A DNA stretch of 64,000 nt from RGIG3102 sp045633415 (GCA_045633415.1 JAZQYH010000058.1:1-64000), one strand, 5' to 3'; shown: positions 48,378 to 58,682, numbered from the stretch's first letter. Numbers and translations are program-made. The notes: generated by a model not told the origin, from the sequence alone.

Positions 48378-50603
48378 TTATTTTCTCTTATTGTCTTTTT
48401 TGTTTTCGGTGTTGTTTTGTTTTTCAGGGTTTCGCATTGTCAGTGAAATACGTTTTTTGGCTGTATCCACAGACAGCACCCACACATCCACAACATCTCC
48501 TACCTTTACCTCTTCAGATGGGTGGCGGATATACCTGTCACAAATCTGGCTTAAATGTACCAGACCGTCCTGATGCACGCCGATGTCCACAAATGCGCCA
48601 AAGTCGATTACATTTCGCACAGTGCCTTTCAGCTGCATACCAGCCTTCAGATCTTCCATATCCAGTATATCTTCTCGCAGGAGAGGGCTTGGCAGGTCAT
48701 CACGCATATCCCTGCCAGGTTTTACCAGCTCTGCAATAATATCCTTCAGTGTAGGCACCCCTGTGTCCAGCTGACTTGCCAGCTTTTCAATGCCTATTTT
48801 TTCAGCAGCCTGTGGCAGATTTGTAATTTTGTCTGTGCCTATATCGTCTGCTGTGTAGCCCACAGCCTCCAGCAGTTTTTTTGCCACATCATAGCTTTCC
48901 GGGTGAACGGATGAAGAGTCCAGCTTGTCTTCAGCACCAGGAATTCTCAAAAAGCCTGCACACAGCATATATGCCTTTGGTCCCAGCTTGCTTACCTTCA
49001 GCAGCTGGTTTCTCTTTGTAAACCGACCGTTTTCTTCCCTGTATGCCACAATGTTTCTGGCTGTTGTCTTGTTAAGACCAGACACTCTTTCCAGCAGTGG
49101 TGCGCTGGCTGTGTTCAGGTCTACGCCTACTGTGTTTACACAGTATTCCACCACGCCGTCCAGACTTTCTTCCAGCCTTGCCTTTGGCATATCGTGCTGG
49201 TACTGGCCCACACCTATGGATTTAGGGTCTATTTTTACCAGCTCTGCCAGTGGGTCCTGCAGTCTGCGGCCGATGGAAACAGCGCTTCTCAGTGATACAT
49301 CAAAATCCGGGAATTCAGCCGCCGCCAGCTTGGAGGCAGAGTATACAGATGCACCAGCCTCGCTTACTACCATATAGCTTACTTTTCTGTCAATTTCCTT
49401 CAGCATACCAGCCACAACCATTTCAGTTTCCTTGGTGGCTGTACCGTTGCCGATGGAGATAATGTCAACATTGTGCTTTTTAATCAGGCTTTTCAGCTTT
49501 TTCTTTGCCAGGTCTTTGTCGTGATTTGGCAGTGTCATATAGATAACACCTGTTTCCAGCACCTTGCCTGTGGCATCCACCACAGCCATTTTACAGCCTG
49601 TGCGGTAGCCAGGGTCCAGTGCCAGACACACCTTGTCCTTTACAGGCGGTACCAAAAGCAGTTGGCGCAGGTTGTCGCCAAACAGCTTGATAGCGCCTTC
49701 GTTTGCCGCCTCTGTAAGATTGTTTCTTATTTCTGTGTCAAGGGATGGATGTATCAGTCTTGTATAGCCGTCTGCAATGGCTTCCTTCACCACGTCAGCA
49801 CATTCATTTTTGCCTGTGATATATATTTTTTCAATTTCGCTGATGGCTTCCTGTGGGTCAACTGTAATGTTTACTTTCAGAAAATCTTCTTTTTCACCAC
49901 GGTTCAGCGCCAGCACCCTGTGGGATGCAATTTTGTTTACAGGCTGTGAGAAGTTGTAATACTGTGTGTAAACGCTTTCTTTTTCTTCATCGCCTTTACT
50001 TTCCACCACGCCTGTGCGGTTGTACAGCTTTTTCAGTACTGTGCGCACCTGTGTGTTGTCAGACACATCCTCTGCAATAATATCCATTGCGCCTTTCAGT
50101 GCATCTTCCGCTGTCAGTACACCCTTTTCTTCGTTTATGTACAGCGGCAGAAGGTCAGCCAGCACAGTTTTCTTATTCTGCTCCAGAATAGTTTTTGCCA
50201 GTGGTTCCAGCCCTTTTTCCTTGGCAACAGAAGCCCTTGTCTTTCTTTTTGGCTTGAATGGGCGGTAGATATCTTCCACCTCTGCCAGTGTCACAGCGTT
50301 GGAAATGGCTTTTTCTATTTCCTCTGTCATTTTTTCCTGTGCCAGAATGGAAGAGTAAACCTCCTGTTTTCTTGCATCAAGGTTGCGCAGATAGGTCAGC
50401 CTGTCAGAAATATTTCTGATTGTCTGGTCGTCCAGCTCGCCTGTTTTTTCCTTTCTGTATCGGGCGATAAACGGAATTGTAGCCCCTTCGTCCAGCAGTG
50501 CCACTGTGTTTTCAGCCTGCCATGGTTTAATGGAAAATTCACTTGCCAGCACACTGTTTATATTGGTGGCAAATATTTTTTCCTGTGTTGTGATTTCGCT
50601 CAT
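48378..50603 (-). CDS. tex: Tex family RNA-binding transcription accessory protein
   Basis: A 741-aa protein, last gene of the dusB-yfbR-yfhO-tex run. Tex proteins bind RNA and affect transcription and toxin expression in other bacteria. Visible parts: N-terminal helix-turn-helix-like region (ATIPFIARYRKEKTGELDDQ), YqgF RNase H-like domain (CLALDPGYRTGCKMAVVD), helix-hairpin-helix (LNKTTARNIVAYREENGRF), and a C-terminal S1 domain (LKGTVRNVIDFGAFVDIGVH) plus a basic tail. AAAGGAG precedes the ATG; a frame extension upstream is rejected. Confidence 0.95.
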   Translation of the reverse strand: MSEITTQEKIFATNINSVLASEFSIKPWQAENTVALLDEGATIPFIARYRKEKTGELDDQTIRNISDRLTYLRNLDARKQEVYSSILAQEKMTEEIEKAISNAVTLAEVEDIYRPFKPKRKTRASVAKEKGLEPLAKTILEQNKKTVLADLLPLYINEEKGVLTAEDALKGAMDIIAEDVSDNTQVRTVLKKLYNRTGVVESKGDEEKESVYTQYYNFSQPVNKIASHRVLALNRGEKEDFLKVNITVDPQEAISEIEKIYITGKNECADVVKEAIADGYTRLIHPSLDTEIRNNLTEAANEGAIKLFGDNLRQLLLVPPVKDKVCLALDPGYRTGCKMAVVDATGKVLETGVIYMTLPNHDKDLAKKKLKSLIKKHNVDIISIGNGTATKETEMVVAGMLKEIDRKVSYMVVSEAGASVYSASKLAAAEFPDFDVSLRSAVSIGRRLQDPLAELVKIDPKSIGVGQYQHDMPKARLEESLDGVVEYCVNTVGVDLNTASAPLLERVSGLNKTTARNIVAYREENGRFTKRNQLLKVSKLGPKAYMLCAGFLRIPGAEDKLDSSSVHPESYDVAKKLLEAVGYTADDIGTDKITNLPQAAEKIGIEKLASQLDTGVPTLKDIIAELVKPGRDMRDDLPSPLLREDILDMEDLKAGMQLKGTVRNVIDFGAFVDIGVHQDGLVHLSQICDRYIRHPSEEVKVGDVVDVWVLSVDTAKKRISLTMRNPEKQNNTENKKDNKRK

Positions 50604-50630
50604 AATAGCTCCTTTTTTATACAAACCAAT

Positions 50631-50650
50631 GGGACGGCGTTTCCCGTCCC
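50631..50650. repeat. hairpin between yfhO and tex
   Basis: GGGACGG / CCGTCCC with a 6-base loop, no T tract; perhaps a processing or attenuation site in the operon. Confidence 0.45.
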
Positions 50651-50656
50651 TCTGGG

Positions 50657-52975
50657 TTATTGCTTTTTATTTTTTCTTGAAACGGTGTACATATATACCA
50701 TATACACCGCCCAGCCACAAAGGGTAAGTGCCCTGCCTGTGTCAAGGTATGGTGTTGTGTATTCAAAGGTGATGGTGTTATCACCCTCTGGCACATACAC
50801 AGCGCACAGTGCATAGTTTACCTTTTCTATCTCTGCCTCTTTGCCGTTTACACAGGCGGTAAAGCCCTCGTCATAAGGCACAGAGAAGAAAACAAGGTTT
50901 GGCTGGTTAAGATTTATTTTACATTCAAAGCCGTCGCTGGTCTGGTTGAAATAATAGCTGGACATATTCTTTCTCTTGGTCACATCCATAATGTATGTGG
51001 TGTAGGTATAGTCCTGCAGTTCAGCCGGTGTAATTTCTTCCAGCGGCAGACTGTATTTGTCCAGCACCTCTTTATCCACTGCCACAGCACGTAAAAGCAC
51101 GTTGCCACGGTTTGTGGCGTCTATGCTTTCGAGGGCAGAATAGCTTACATATTTATCATATGCAAAACCCATTGAGATAAAGTTTGTGCTTTCATATATA
51201 TTGTATGGGTAGGAATGGTTTATAAGTGTGTAGCCGTACAGGTCAGACTCTTCTTCAAAGTTTGTCACTTCCCAGTTTGGCATAACCAGATATTTCACAC
51301 TTAAAAGGGTGCGCAGGGCATACATATTCCGCCCGGGCTTTGAAGAAACATCCCTTTTAACCCCTACACTTGGGTAAAATTCCATAATGGACGGGTTTAC
51401 GGTACTGTTGAAAAACTGCAGGCAAGGCACACCAGTGAACAGGCCCAGGTTGTCATAGCAGTTGTAGGTGTCCATACGGTAGTTTTTCACCTCATCATCA
51501 AAGCCGAAATTTTCCAGCACGTCATAGTTCTGTGGCTTATACAGCTGGTCAGCATTCCACTGTGGCATCTTTGTCAGCCCCATATGCAGTGTACCAGACA
51601 GCATTATCACAATCAGCGCACCGCTGGTCAGCTTCTGTGTATAGGCAGGCCTGTCCTTGTAGTTGCTTACCACCACATACACCAGATAAAGTGATAAATA
51701 CGCCACAAGAATGTTCATCCAGTAGGTTGCCACCTGTTCAGCCAGCCCCACAAAAAAGCTGTCGCCGTTTTCCACAGGTGTAAGTCCGAAAGGCACAAGC
51801 ACGGCTGTCAGTATTGCTGTATATTTAAGCCCGTGGTAAATCTGTGCTTTTTCCATGGCAAAGCTCTGCATATTCATAGCCGCCAGCATAAGCACAGGCA
51901 TATAGAACCAGCGTGCGTAGTAGGATGAGTTGAAAGCATAGAACATGCTGTTCAGCACAGGCACAAAGGCACACACAATGCTGATTATAAACACCCTGTA
52001 AAAGCTGGAGTTCCTGCGGTATCTGTTAAATACAAAAAGCCCGAACAGACCACCGAATGCCACAAAGGCAGACATACTTGTCCATTTAATCAGCCCCTCG
52101 GTAAAAAGTGATGGCATATATGGCACATCAGGTGGCAGAAGGGCAGACGCCAGAATGGAAAAATATTGCTGTACATTGCCATACAGCCACAGCCCAAAGC
52201 CAGAAAGGCTCTGGGAAACACGTGGGTTTTCCATAACCGAAACTGCCGACGGGATAAACAGTATTATCCCCATAAAACAGCCCAGCAGTGATTCACCTGC
52301 AAGGGTGAAAAAATCTTTTTTATTTACCTTGTATTCCTTTGTCCACACCTTGCAGCCAAAGTAGATAAACAGAAAAACCACCTGTCCGATAAAGAAAAAG
52401 TAGTTGTTTACCAGATTCAGCGCCACAATCAGCGGGAACACGCCTTTTCTTTTGTTGTAGACAAATTCGTCCAGCGCCCACAGAAGAAAAGGAAAGAACA
52501 CCACCGACTCTACAAAGTGGTTAAAGAATATATTGTATATTGAAAAACCGCAGAAGGTATAGACCAGTGCGCCCACCATGGCGTAGTTGTCATTTTTTGC
52601 ATATCTGCGCAGATAGCCGAAGGTCCCCACATTGCCCACTGCAAATTTAAGCATAAGCAGATAAGGCATCACATAAGGTATGGCTTTGTATGGGAAAATA
52701 CAGGACAGCCAGAAAAACGGGGAGCCCAGCAGATAAAAGGAAAAGCTGTTTATCACAGAAGAGCCTAAATCTATTGCCCAGCCCCAGTTAAGGCTGCCGC
52801 TTTTCACCATCTGATTCATATACATATAGAAAGGTATCTGCTGGCTGTTAAAGTCACCTGCATAGGTGAAGAACCCTTTGTCTATGACAATGTATGGGAT
52901 AAACAGGCAGAAAGCTGTCAGAAACCCCAGCAGAAATGCTTTCAGATAAATATGTTTCTGAAAATATTTTTTCAA
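50657..52975 (-). CDS. YfhO-family membrane glycosyltransferase-like protein
   Basis: A 772-aa integral membrane protein with about 12-14 spans and a large extracytoplasmic C-terminal domain (about residues 440-740), as in YfhO, implicated in lipoteichoic acid glycosylation in Firmicutes. N-terminal YKNILL-like span, then AGDFNSQQIPFYMYMNQMVK, FSFYLLGSPFFWLSCIF and FNHFVESVVFFPFLLWALDE are typical. TTG start behind TAGGAG that overlaps the stop of yfbR, so it is translationally coupled. Confidence 0.87.
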   Translation of the reverse strand: MKKYFQKHIYLKAFLLGFLTAFCLFIPYIVIDKGFFTYAGDFNSQQIPFYMYMNQMVKSGSLNWGWAIDLGSSVINSFSFYLLGSPFFWLSCIFPYKAIPYVMPYLLMLKFAVGNVGTFGYLRRYAKNDNYAMVGALVYTFCGFSIYNIFFNHFVESVVFFPFLLWALDEFVYNKRKGVFPLIVALNLVNNYFFFIGQVVFLFIYFGCKVWTKEYKVNKKDFFTLAGESLLGCFMGIILFIPSAVSVMENPRVSQSLSGFGLWLYGNVQQYFSILASALLPPDVPYMPSLFTEGLIKWTSMSAFVAFGGLFGLFVFNRYRRNSSFYRVFIISIVCAFVPVLNSMFYAFNSSYYARWFYMPVLMLAAMNMQSFAMEKAQIYHGLKYTAILTAVLVPFGLTPVENGDSFFVGLAEQVATYWMNILVAYLSLYLVYVVVSNYKDRPAYTQKLTSGALIVIMLSGTLHMGLTKMPQWNADQLYKPQNYDVLENFGFDDEVKNYRMDTYNCYDNLGLFTGVPCLQFFNSTVNPSIMEFYPSVGVKRDVSSKPGRNMYALRTLLSVKYLVMPNWEVTNFEEESDLYGYTLINHSYPYNIYESTNFISMGFAYDKYVSYSALESIDATNRGNVLLRAVAVDKEVLDKYSLPLEEITPAELQDYTYTTYIMDVTKRKNMSSYYFNQTSDGFECKINLNQPNLVFFSVPYDEGFTACVNGKEAEIEKVNYALCAVYVPEGDNTITFEYTTPYLDTGRALTLCGWAVYMVYMYTVSRKNKKQ

Positions 52976-52984
52976 TTTTTACTC

Positions 52985-53569
52985 CTAAATTTTTGCCAGC
53001 TCGTCCAGACACAGGCTGTAGCTTGCCAGCATATTTTCCATAAAGTATTTTACTTCATCCATATCCATGTCACACAGTGACTGGTATGTGGTCTTGTATG
53101 CACTTTCAAACTCTTTGTTGCCGCTTTGCAATTCTTCCATACATTTTGTCAGTGCACATATTTTGTCTGCCGCTTTCAGCAGTTTCTTTTCATATTCTGT
53201 CAGACAGTCACCGCTCATATATGGGTGCAGGCTGTCTCTCACAGCAGGGTCGCTGGTTTCCAGCAGCTTGTTCACAGCGTGGGACTCTATTGCTTTATAG
53301 GCTGTCATAATCTGTGGGTTGTTGTATTTTACAGGGGTAGGCATATCACCAGTAAGTATTTCGCTTACATCGTGGTACAGTGCCGCCACCACAACCCTTT
53401 CGCTGTTTGTGTTTCTGCCGAATTTATTGTTTGCCACAAGGCACAGTGTGTGGGCTGTCAGCGCCACATCTGCTGTGTGCTGTGCTAAATCCTCCTGTAC
53501 GTTCTGTCGCATCAGGCTCCAGCGGGGTATATATTTCAGTCTTGCCAGCAGGGCGTTGAAATTAAACAT
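52985..53569 (-). CDS. yfbR: HD-domain 5'-nucleotidase, YfbR-like
   Basis: A 194-aa HD-domain phosphohydrolase that removes phosphate from deoxyribonucleoside 5'-monophosphates. Visible residues: RWSLMRQNVQEDLAQHTADV (first metal His), AALYHDVSEILTGDMPTPVK (HD pair) and a later Asp in LKAADKICALTKCME. GGAGA precedes the ATG, which overlaps dusB by 8 bp. Confidence 0.92.
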   Translation of the reverse strand: MFNFNALLARLKYIPRWSLMRQNVQEDLAQHTADVALTAHTLCLVANNKFGRNTNSERVVVAALYHDVSEILTGDMPTPVKYNNPQIMTAYKAIESHAVNKLLETSDPAVRDSLHPYMSGDCLTEYEKKLLKAADKICALTKCMEELQSGNKEFESAYKTTYQSLCDMDMDEVKYFMENMLASYSLCLDELAKI

Positions 53570-54536
53570 TTCCGTTCTCCTTCAGCACTTCATTTACCAG
53601 ATTTTTTGCATCTTCAAAAACAGACAGGCTGTTTGTGAGGAATCGCAGATGTGCCGCACCACGAAGCCCCTTCATATACAGTGCCGCCTGTCCACGTGCC
53701 TTTTTCATACCCAGCACTTCGCCGTTTACCTCGCACAGCTTTTCTATATGCCACAGCAAAAGTGCCATTCTTTCTTCCACAGTAGGCTCTTTGTCTATTG
53801 GCAGACCAGCCAGTGCCTGATTTATCTGTTTAAACAGCCATGGGCGGCTCAGCGCTTCTCTGCCCACCATTACAGCGTCACAGCCTGTGTAGTCCATCAT
53901 TTTTACCACATCCTGTGGTGTGGCTATGTCACCATTGCCGATAACAGGTATCCTGACAGCATTTTTCACACTTTTTATGGAGTCCATATCAATGCCCGGT
54001 GAGTACATTTCCTTTCTTGTACGTCCGTGCACTGTGATAAAGTTTACCCCCACAGCCTCAACTTTCTGTGCCAGCTCCACACAACTGATGCAGTCATCGT
54101 CCCAGCCCTTGCGCATTTTTACGCTGACTGGTGTGCCGTTGGCATTTTTTACCACAGTTTCAGCAATCTTTGCCGCCAGGTCTGTGTTTTTCATCAGGGC
54201 ACTGCCAGCGCCGTTGCCTGTGATTTTAGGTGCAGGACAACCCATATTGATGTCGATAAAGTCTGGTTTGCATTCCAGCGCCAGCTTTGTGGCAGGTTCA
54301 AAATCCACAGGGTCAAAGCCAAACAGCTGTATGCCGTATCTGCCTTTATGGTCCCAGGTTTCCATCAGTTGCCTGCTTTTTTTGTCTCCGTAATACAGGG
54401 CACGGGCAGACACCATTTCGCTTACTGTGAACCCAGCGCCAAAATCGTCTGCCACCTTTCTCATAACTATATCGCAAAAGCCTGCCATAGGTGCCAGCAC
54501 GGCTTTGCTGTCTATATTAAGTCCATTCAAATTCAT
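53562..54536 (-). CDS. dusB: tRNA-dihydrouridine synthase
   Basis: A 324-aa FMN enzyme that reduces uridine to dihydrouridine in tRNA D-loops. LAPMAGFCDIVMRKVADDFG, IDINMGCPAPKITGNGAGSA (catalytic Cys in the GCPAP motif), VSVKMRKGWDDD, FITVHGRTRKEMYSPG and IPVIGNGDIATPQDVVKM are diagnostic of DusB. Head gene of the minus-strand operon; its promoter overlaps that of polA. Confidence 0.94.
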   Translation of the reverse strand: MNLNGLNIDSKAVLAPMAGFCDIVMRKVADDFGAGFTVSEMVSARALYYGDKKSRQLMETWDHKGRYGIQLFGFDPVDFEPATKLALECKPDFIDINMGCPAPKITGNGAGSALMKNTDLAAKIAETVVKNANGTPVSVKMRKGWDDDCISCVELAQKVEAVGVNFITVHGRTRKEMYSPGIDMDSIKSVKNAVRIPVIGNGDIATPQDVVKMMDYTGCDAVMVGREALSRPWLFKQINQALAGLPIDKEPTVEERMALLLWHIEKLCEVNGEVLGMKKARGQAALYMKGLRGAAHLRFLTNSLSVFEDAKNLVNEVLKENGNV

Positions 54537-54568
54537 TTTTTCACCATAATAATTTTTTTAGTCTATAT

Positions 54569-54601
54569 AGTATACCATAAAATATTAAAATGTGGTATAC
54601 T
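54569..54601. promoter_or_regulatory. overlapping divergent promoters of dusB and polA
   Basis: Inverted repeat AGTATACC / GGTATACT. Each arm holds a TATACT -10 (minus strand at 54569-54574, plus strand at 54596-54601 with extended TGG), so the two promoters share about 30 bp and may compete. Confidence 0.55.
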
Positions 54602-54651
54602 ATATTAATTAGAAGATAAATATTACAAAATTTATATATAAGGAGAATTTT

Positions 54652-57180
54652 ATGAAGCTTTTAGCACTTGATGGCAACAGTATTGTAAACCGTGCCTTTT
54701 TCGGTATTAAATTGTTGACAACAAAGGATGGCCAGTATACAAACGGTATCTACGGCTTTCTCAATATTCTTCATAAACTGGAGCAGGAGGTAAAGCCAGA
54801 CGCTGTGGCTATTGCCTTTGACTTAAAGGCAAAGACCTTCCGCCACGAAATGTACTCAGAATACAAAGGCAACAGAAAAGGCATGGCAGAAGAACTGGCA
54901 AGCCAGATGCCTATACTTAAAGAACTGCTGACAAACCTTGGCTATGTGCTGGTGTCAAAGGAAGGCTACGAAGCTGACGATATTCTGGGCACCCTTGCCC
55001 GTGCCGCTTCCGAGAATGGTGATAAATGCTTTATCGCCACAGGTGACAGGGACAGTCTCCAGCTGGCAAATGAAAATGTAAACATCATCCTTGCCACAAC
55101 ACAGTTTGGCAAAGGTCAGAACACACTTATGGACACAGATGCCATCAGGGAAAAATACGGTCTGGAAGTAAACCAGCTGATTGACCTGAAAGCGCTGATG
55201 GGTGATACCTCTGACAATATCCCCGGTGTAAAAGGTGTGGGCGAAAAAACAGCGGTATCCCTTTTGCAGAAATTCGGCACACTGGATGATATTTATGCAA
55301 ACCTTGATGACCCGTTTATCAAAAAAGGTGTACGTGCCAAGCTGGAAGCAGACAGGGAAATGGCATACCTGTCAAAACAGCTGGGTACCATCTGTACCAC
55401 AGCACCAGTGGAAACTGATATTGCCAGCTATGTAAAAAATGCAGGCAATATGGCAAAAGCCGGTGAAATGCTGGCAAGTCTTGAAATGTACACAATGATA
55501 GACAAATTCTGTGGCGAAAGCCAGCTGTCCTTTGAAACAGCGGCAGAGGAAACAAACCTTGACACAGTGCAGATTACAGCTTTTACAGCCACATTGCCAC
55601 AGGCTGTTATCTGGCAGGATGGTGACAGCTTCCTTGCCACATGGGATAAAACTGTGGAAAAGCTTTCTGCAGACAGCCCTGTGCTGAAAGCATATCTTGA
55701 AGATGCCACAAAAGAAAAAATCGCCTTTGATGTAAAGGCGCTGTATAAATTCTGCTTTGAAAAAGGCATAGTGCCACAGAACATCACTTTCTGTCTTACA
55801 TTGGCGGCATACCTTACAAATCCATCTGCATCCAGCTATGCAAAGGATGTACTGCCCATGGCTACAGGCGCAGAAAAAATGTTTGAATGTGAAGACGGCT
55901 TTGCACCTTTTGCACACAGCTGTTACACAATTTTAAAGAACAATATCGAAAGAGACAATCAGCAGTCCCTTTTATACGAAATAGAAATGCCACTGGCTGA
56001 GGTGCTGGCAAATATGGAGCATATCGGCTTTGCAGTGGACAAACAGGGCATAGTTGATTTTGGTGTAAAGCTGAAACAACAGCTGGCAGACGACCAGCAG
56101 AAAATCTACGATATGGTAGGGGAAACCTTTAATATCAACAGTCCGAAACAGCTGGGACACGCCCTTTTTGAAGTACTGGGCCTGCCAGCTGGCAAAAAGA
56201 CAAAGACAGGCTATTCCACAAATGCTGAAACACTGGAAGGTCTGCGCAAATACCACCCTGTAATTGATGTTATTCTCAATTACCGCTCATATCAGAAGCT
56301 TAACTCCACTTACGTAGAGGGCTTTATAGACAAAATTCAGCCAGACGGCAGAATTTACTCCACCTTCAACCAGACAGAAACACGCACAGGCAGAATTTCT
56401 TCCAGCGAACCAAACCTGCAGAACATTCCTGTGCGCACACAGCTTGGCAGTGAACTGCGCAAATTCTTTGTGGCAAGGCCAGACCACATCCTGCTGGATG
56501 CTGACTATTCCCAGATTGAACTGCGAATTCTGGCACATATCAGCGGTGACAAGGTTATGAGCGAAGCCTTCCTTAACGGCGAGGATATCCATGCCCGTAC
56601 AGCCAGTCAGGTTATGAAACTGCCTATGGAAATGATTACACCACAGCTGAGAAGCCGTGCAAAAGCTGTAAACTTCGGCATTGTTTACGGCATCGGTGCA
56701 TTCTCTCTGGCAAAAGACACAGGTATGACTGTGAAAGAGGCAGATGCCTTTATCAAAGACTATCTGCACAATTTCAGCGGCGTTTCTGAATATATGGACG
56801 CCATCACAGCCTTTGCAAAAGAACACGGCTATGTAAACACACTGTACAACCGCAAACGCCTGTTGCCAGAAATCAACAATTCCAATAAAAATGTGCAGGC
56901 ACTGGGTGCCCGTATGGCTATGAACACACCTATTCAGGGCACAGCGGCTGATATTATCAAAATCGCAATGGTAAAGGTATACAACCGACTGAAAGCAGAG
57001 GGCCTGAAATCACAGCTGGTTTTACAGGTACACGACGAACTGATTGTAGAAGCCCCTCTGGACGAAATGGAAAAAGCGGCGGCTATCTTAAGCTACGAAA
57101 TGCAGAACGCCGCACAGCTGTCCATCCCGTTGAAAGCCGATGTAAACAGCGGCGAAAACTGGTATATTGCAAAGGGTTAA
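54652..57180 (+). CDS. polA: DNA polymerase I
   Basis: An 842-aa polymerase. N-terminal 5'-3' exonuclease (ALDGNSIVNRAFFGIK, YEADDILGTLAR, GDRDSLQLA, DLKALMGDTSDNIPGVKGVG). The middle 3'-5' exonuclease-like domain lacks the DxE and Nxxx-D metal residues, as in many Bacillota, so it is likely inactive for proofreading. Pol domain: DADYSQIELRILAHISGD (A), RSRAKAVNFGIVYGIGAFSL (B) and VLQVHDELIVEAPLDEM (C). AAGGAG precedes the ATG. rimI follows 4 bp downstream. Confidence 0.97.
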   Translation: MKLLALDGNSIVNRAFFGIKLLTTKDGQYTNGIYGFLNILHKLEQEVKPDAVAIAFDLKAKTFRHEMYSEYKGNRKGMAEELASQMPILKELLTNLGYVLVSKEGYEADDILGTLARAASENGDKCFIATGDRDSLQLANENVNIILATTQFGKGQNTLMDTDAIREKYGLEVNQLIDLKALMGDTSDNIPGVKGVGEKTAVSLLQKFGTLDDIYANLDDPFIKKGVRAKLEADREMAYLSKQLGTICTTAPVETDIASYVKNAGNMAKAGEMLASLEMYTMIDKFCGESQLSFETAAEETNLDTVQITAFTATLPQAVIWQDGDSFLATWDKTVEKLSADSPVLKAYLEDATKEKIAFDVKALYKFCFEKGIVPQNITFCLTLAAYLTNPSASSYAKDVLPMATGAEKMFECEDGFAPFAHSCYTILKNNIERDNQQSLLYEIEMPLAEVLANMEHIGFAVDKQGIVDFGVKLKQQLADDQQKIYDMVGETFNINSPKQLGHALFEVLGLPAGKKTKTGYSTNAETLEGLRKYHPVIDVILNYRSYQKLNSTYVEGFIDKIQPDGRIYSTFNQTETRTGRISSSEPNLQNIPVRTQLGSELRKFFVARPDHILLDADYSQIELRILAHISGDKVMSEAFLNGEDIHARTASQVMKLPMEMITPQLRSRAKAVNFGIVYGIGAFSLAKDTGMTVKEADAFIKDYLHNFSGVSEYMDAITAFAKEHGYVNTLYNRKRLLPEINNSNKNVQALGARMAMNTPIQGTAADIIKIAMVKVYNRLKAEGLKSQLVLQVHDELIVEAPLDEMEKAAAILSYEMQNAAQLSIPLKADVNSGENWYIAKG

Positions 57181-57184
57181 CAAA

Positions 57185-57655
57185 ATGAAAAGTATAAATC
57201 TTGAAAATTTAAAAATAGAACCATTTTCAATAAACCATATTGAAGATGTAACCTCTATACATTCAAAGGTTCTGGATGGGTGGAGTATGAAAGGTCTTAT
57301 CGGTGACCTTGCCAATCAGTCAACTGAAAGTTATGTGGCAGTGTATGAAGACAGAGCAGTTGCGTTTTGTTCATTTATAGCCACAGATGATGCTGAACTG
57401 GTGTTTATATGTACACACCCTATGTGCCGCAGACAAGGCATCGGTGAAAAACTGCTGGTTGAAGCTATCAAGGCTCTGCCAGCAACAGTAAATTCAATAG
57501 TTCTTGAAGTGCGCAGCCAGAATGAACCAGCTATAAAAATGTATGAAAAAATGGGTTTTATAACCCTTGGTAAACGCAAGAATTTCTATTCTTTCCCGGA
57601 AGATGATGCCATTGTTATGGAGCTTATCAAAGGCGGAGTAATGGAACTGAATTGA
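57185..57655 (+). CDS. rimI: ribosomal-protein-alanine N-acetyltransferase RimI
   Basis: A 156-aa GNAT acetyltransferase. ISFIATDDAELVFICTHPMC, RRQGIGEKLLVEAI (acetyl-CoA loop) and LEVRSQNEPAIKMYEKMGF, then GKRKNFYSFPEDDAIVMEL, match RimI, which acetylates the N-terminal alanine of S18. It sits directly before tsaD as in many Firmicutes. The ATG at 57185 is chosen with AAAGGG; a frame start at 57167 lies within the end of polA. Confidence 0.9.
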   Translation: MKSINLENLKIEPFSINHIEDVTSIHSKVLDGWSMKGLIGDLANQSTESYVAVYEDRAVAFCSFIATDDAELVFICTHPMCRRQGIGEKLLVEAIKALPATVNSIVLEVRSQNEPAIKMYEKMGFITLGKRKNFYSFPEDDAIVMELIKGGVMELN

Positions 57656-57680
57656 TATACAAAAACAGAAAGGAATACAA

Positions 57681-58682
57681 ATGTATATACTTGGAATAGA
57701 AAGCAGTTGCGATGAAACAGCTGCCTCCATCGTAAAAGATGGCAGAGAAATAGTATCAAATATTGTATATTCACAGGTGGAAGAGCACGGTCTTTACGGT
57801 GGTGTTGTGCCAGAAATCGCATCCCGCCGCCATATCGATGCCATTAGTGAAGTAGTGCAGAAAGCCTTTGACGAGGCAGGTCTTACGGTGAATGATATGG
57901 ACGCCATTGCCTGTACCTATGCACCTGGTCTTATCGGTGCACTGCTGGTGGGTGTAAACTACGCCAAAGGTCTGGCTTTTGCCGCAGACAAACCACTGGT
58001 GCCTGTACATCATCTCCGTGGACATATTGCCGCACTGTACCTTACACACCCAGAGTTGAAACCACCGTTTATCTGTCTGGTGGCTTCTGGTGGCCACAGC
58101 CATATTGTAGCAGTGGACGACTACACAAAATTCCGTGTAATCGGCAGAACCATTGACGATGCTGCTGGCGAAGCCTTTGACAAAGTCAGCCGCACCCTTG
58201 GTCTTGGCTACCCTGGTGGTCCAGCCATTGCAAAGGCGGCCCTTACAGGCGATGTAACCAGATACAAACTGCCTACACCACATACAGAAAACAAATATGA
58301 TGTCAGCTTTTCAGGTCTTAAAACAGCTGTTATCAACATCTACAACACCAATAATATGAAAGGTGAAGAAACTGATAAAAACAGCCTTTCAGCCGCCTTT
58401 CAGGAAAAAATCTCCCAGATTCTTTCAGACAATCTGGCAGGTGCCGCCGCAGAATTCGGCTATGACAAGGTAGCCATCGCAGGTGGTGTATCTGCAAACA
58501 AACGCCTGAGAGAACTTATTGTGGAAAAAATCGGCAAAAAGCAGTTTTTTGCACCTGTTATGGACCTGTGCGGTGACAACGGCGCAATGATTGCCGCCCA
58601 GGGCTACTACGAATTTATAAACGGTCGCCGTGGCGGTACAGACTTGAACGGTGTTGCCAGCCTCGCCATAGATTTTGATTAA
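57681..58682 (+). CDS. tsaD: tRNA threonylcarbamoyladenosine transferase TsaD
   Basis: A 333-aa ASKHA-fold enzyme making t6A37 in ANN-decoding tRNAs together with TsaB/TsaE. IESSCDETAASIVKDGREIV, VVPEIASRRHIDA (metal His H), VPVHHLRGHIAAL, LVASGGHSHIV and SVSFSGLKTAV-type loops are diagnostic. GAAAGGA precedes the ATG. Co-transcribed with rimI. The partner genes tsaB/tsaE are not in the window. Confidence 0.97.
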   Translation: MYILGIESSCDETAASIVKDGREIVSNIVYSQVEEHGLYGGVVPEIASRRHIDAISEVVQKAFDEAGLTVNDMDAIACTYAPGLIGALLVGVNYAKGLAFAADKPLVPVHHLRGHIAALYLTHPELKPPFICLVASGGHSHIVAVDDYTKFRVIGRTIDDAAGEAFDKVSRTLGLGYPGGPAIAKAALTGDVTRYKLPTPHTENKYDVSFSGLKTAVINIYNTNNMKGEETDKNSLSAAFQEKISQILSDNLAGAAAEFGYDKVAIAGGVSANKRLRELIVEKIGKKQFFAPVMDLCGDNGAMIAAQGYYEFINGRRGGTDLNGVASLAIDFD

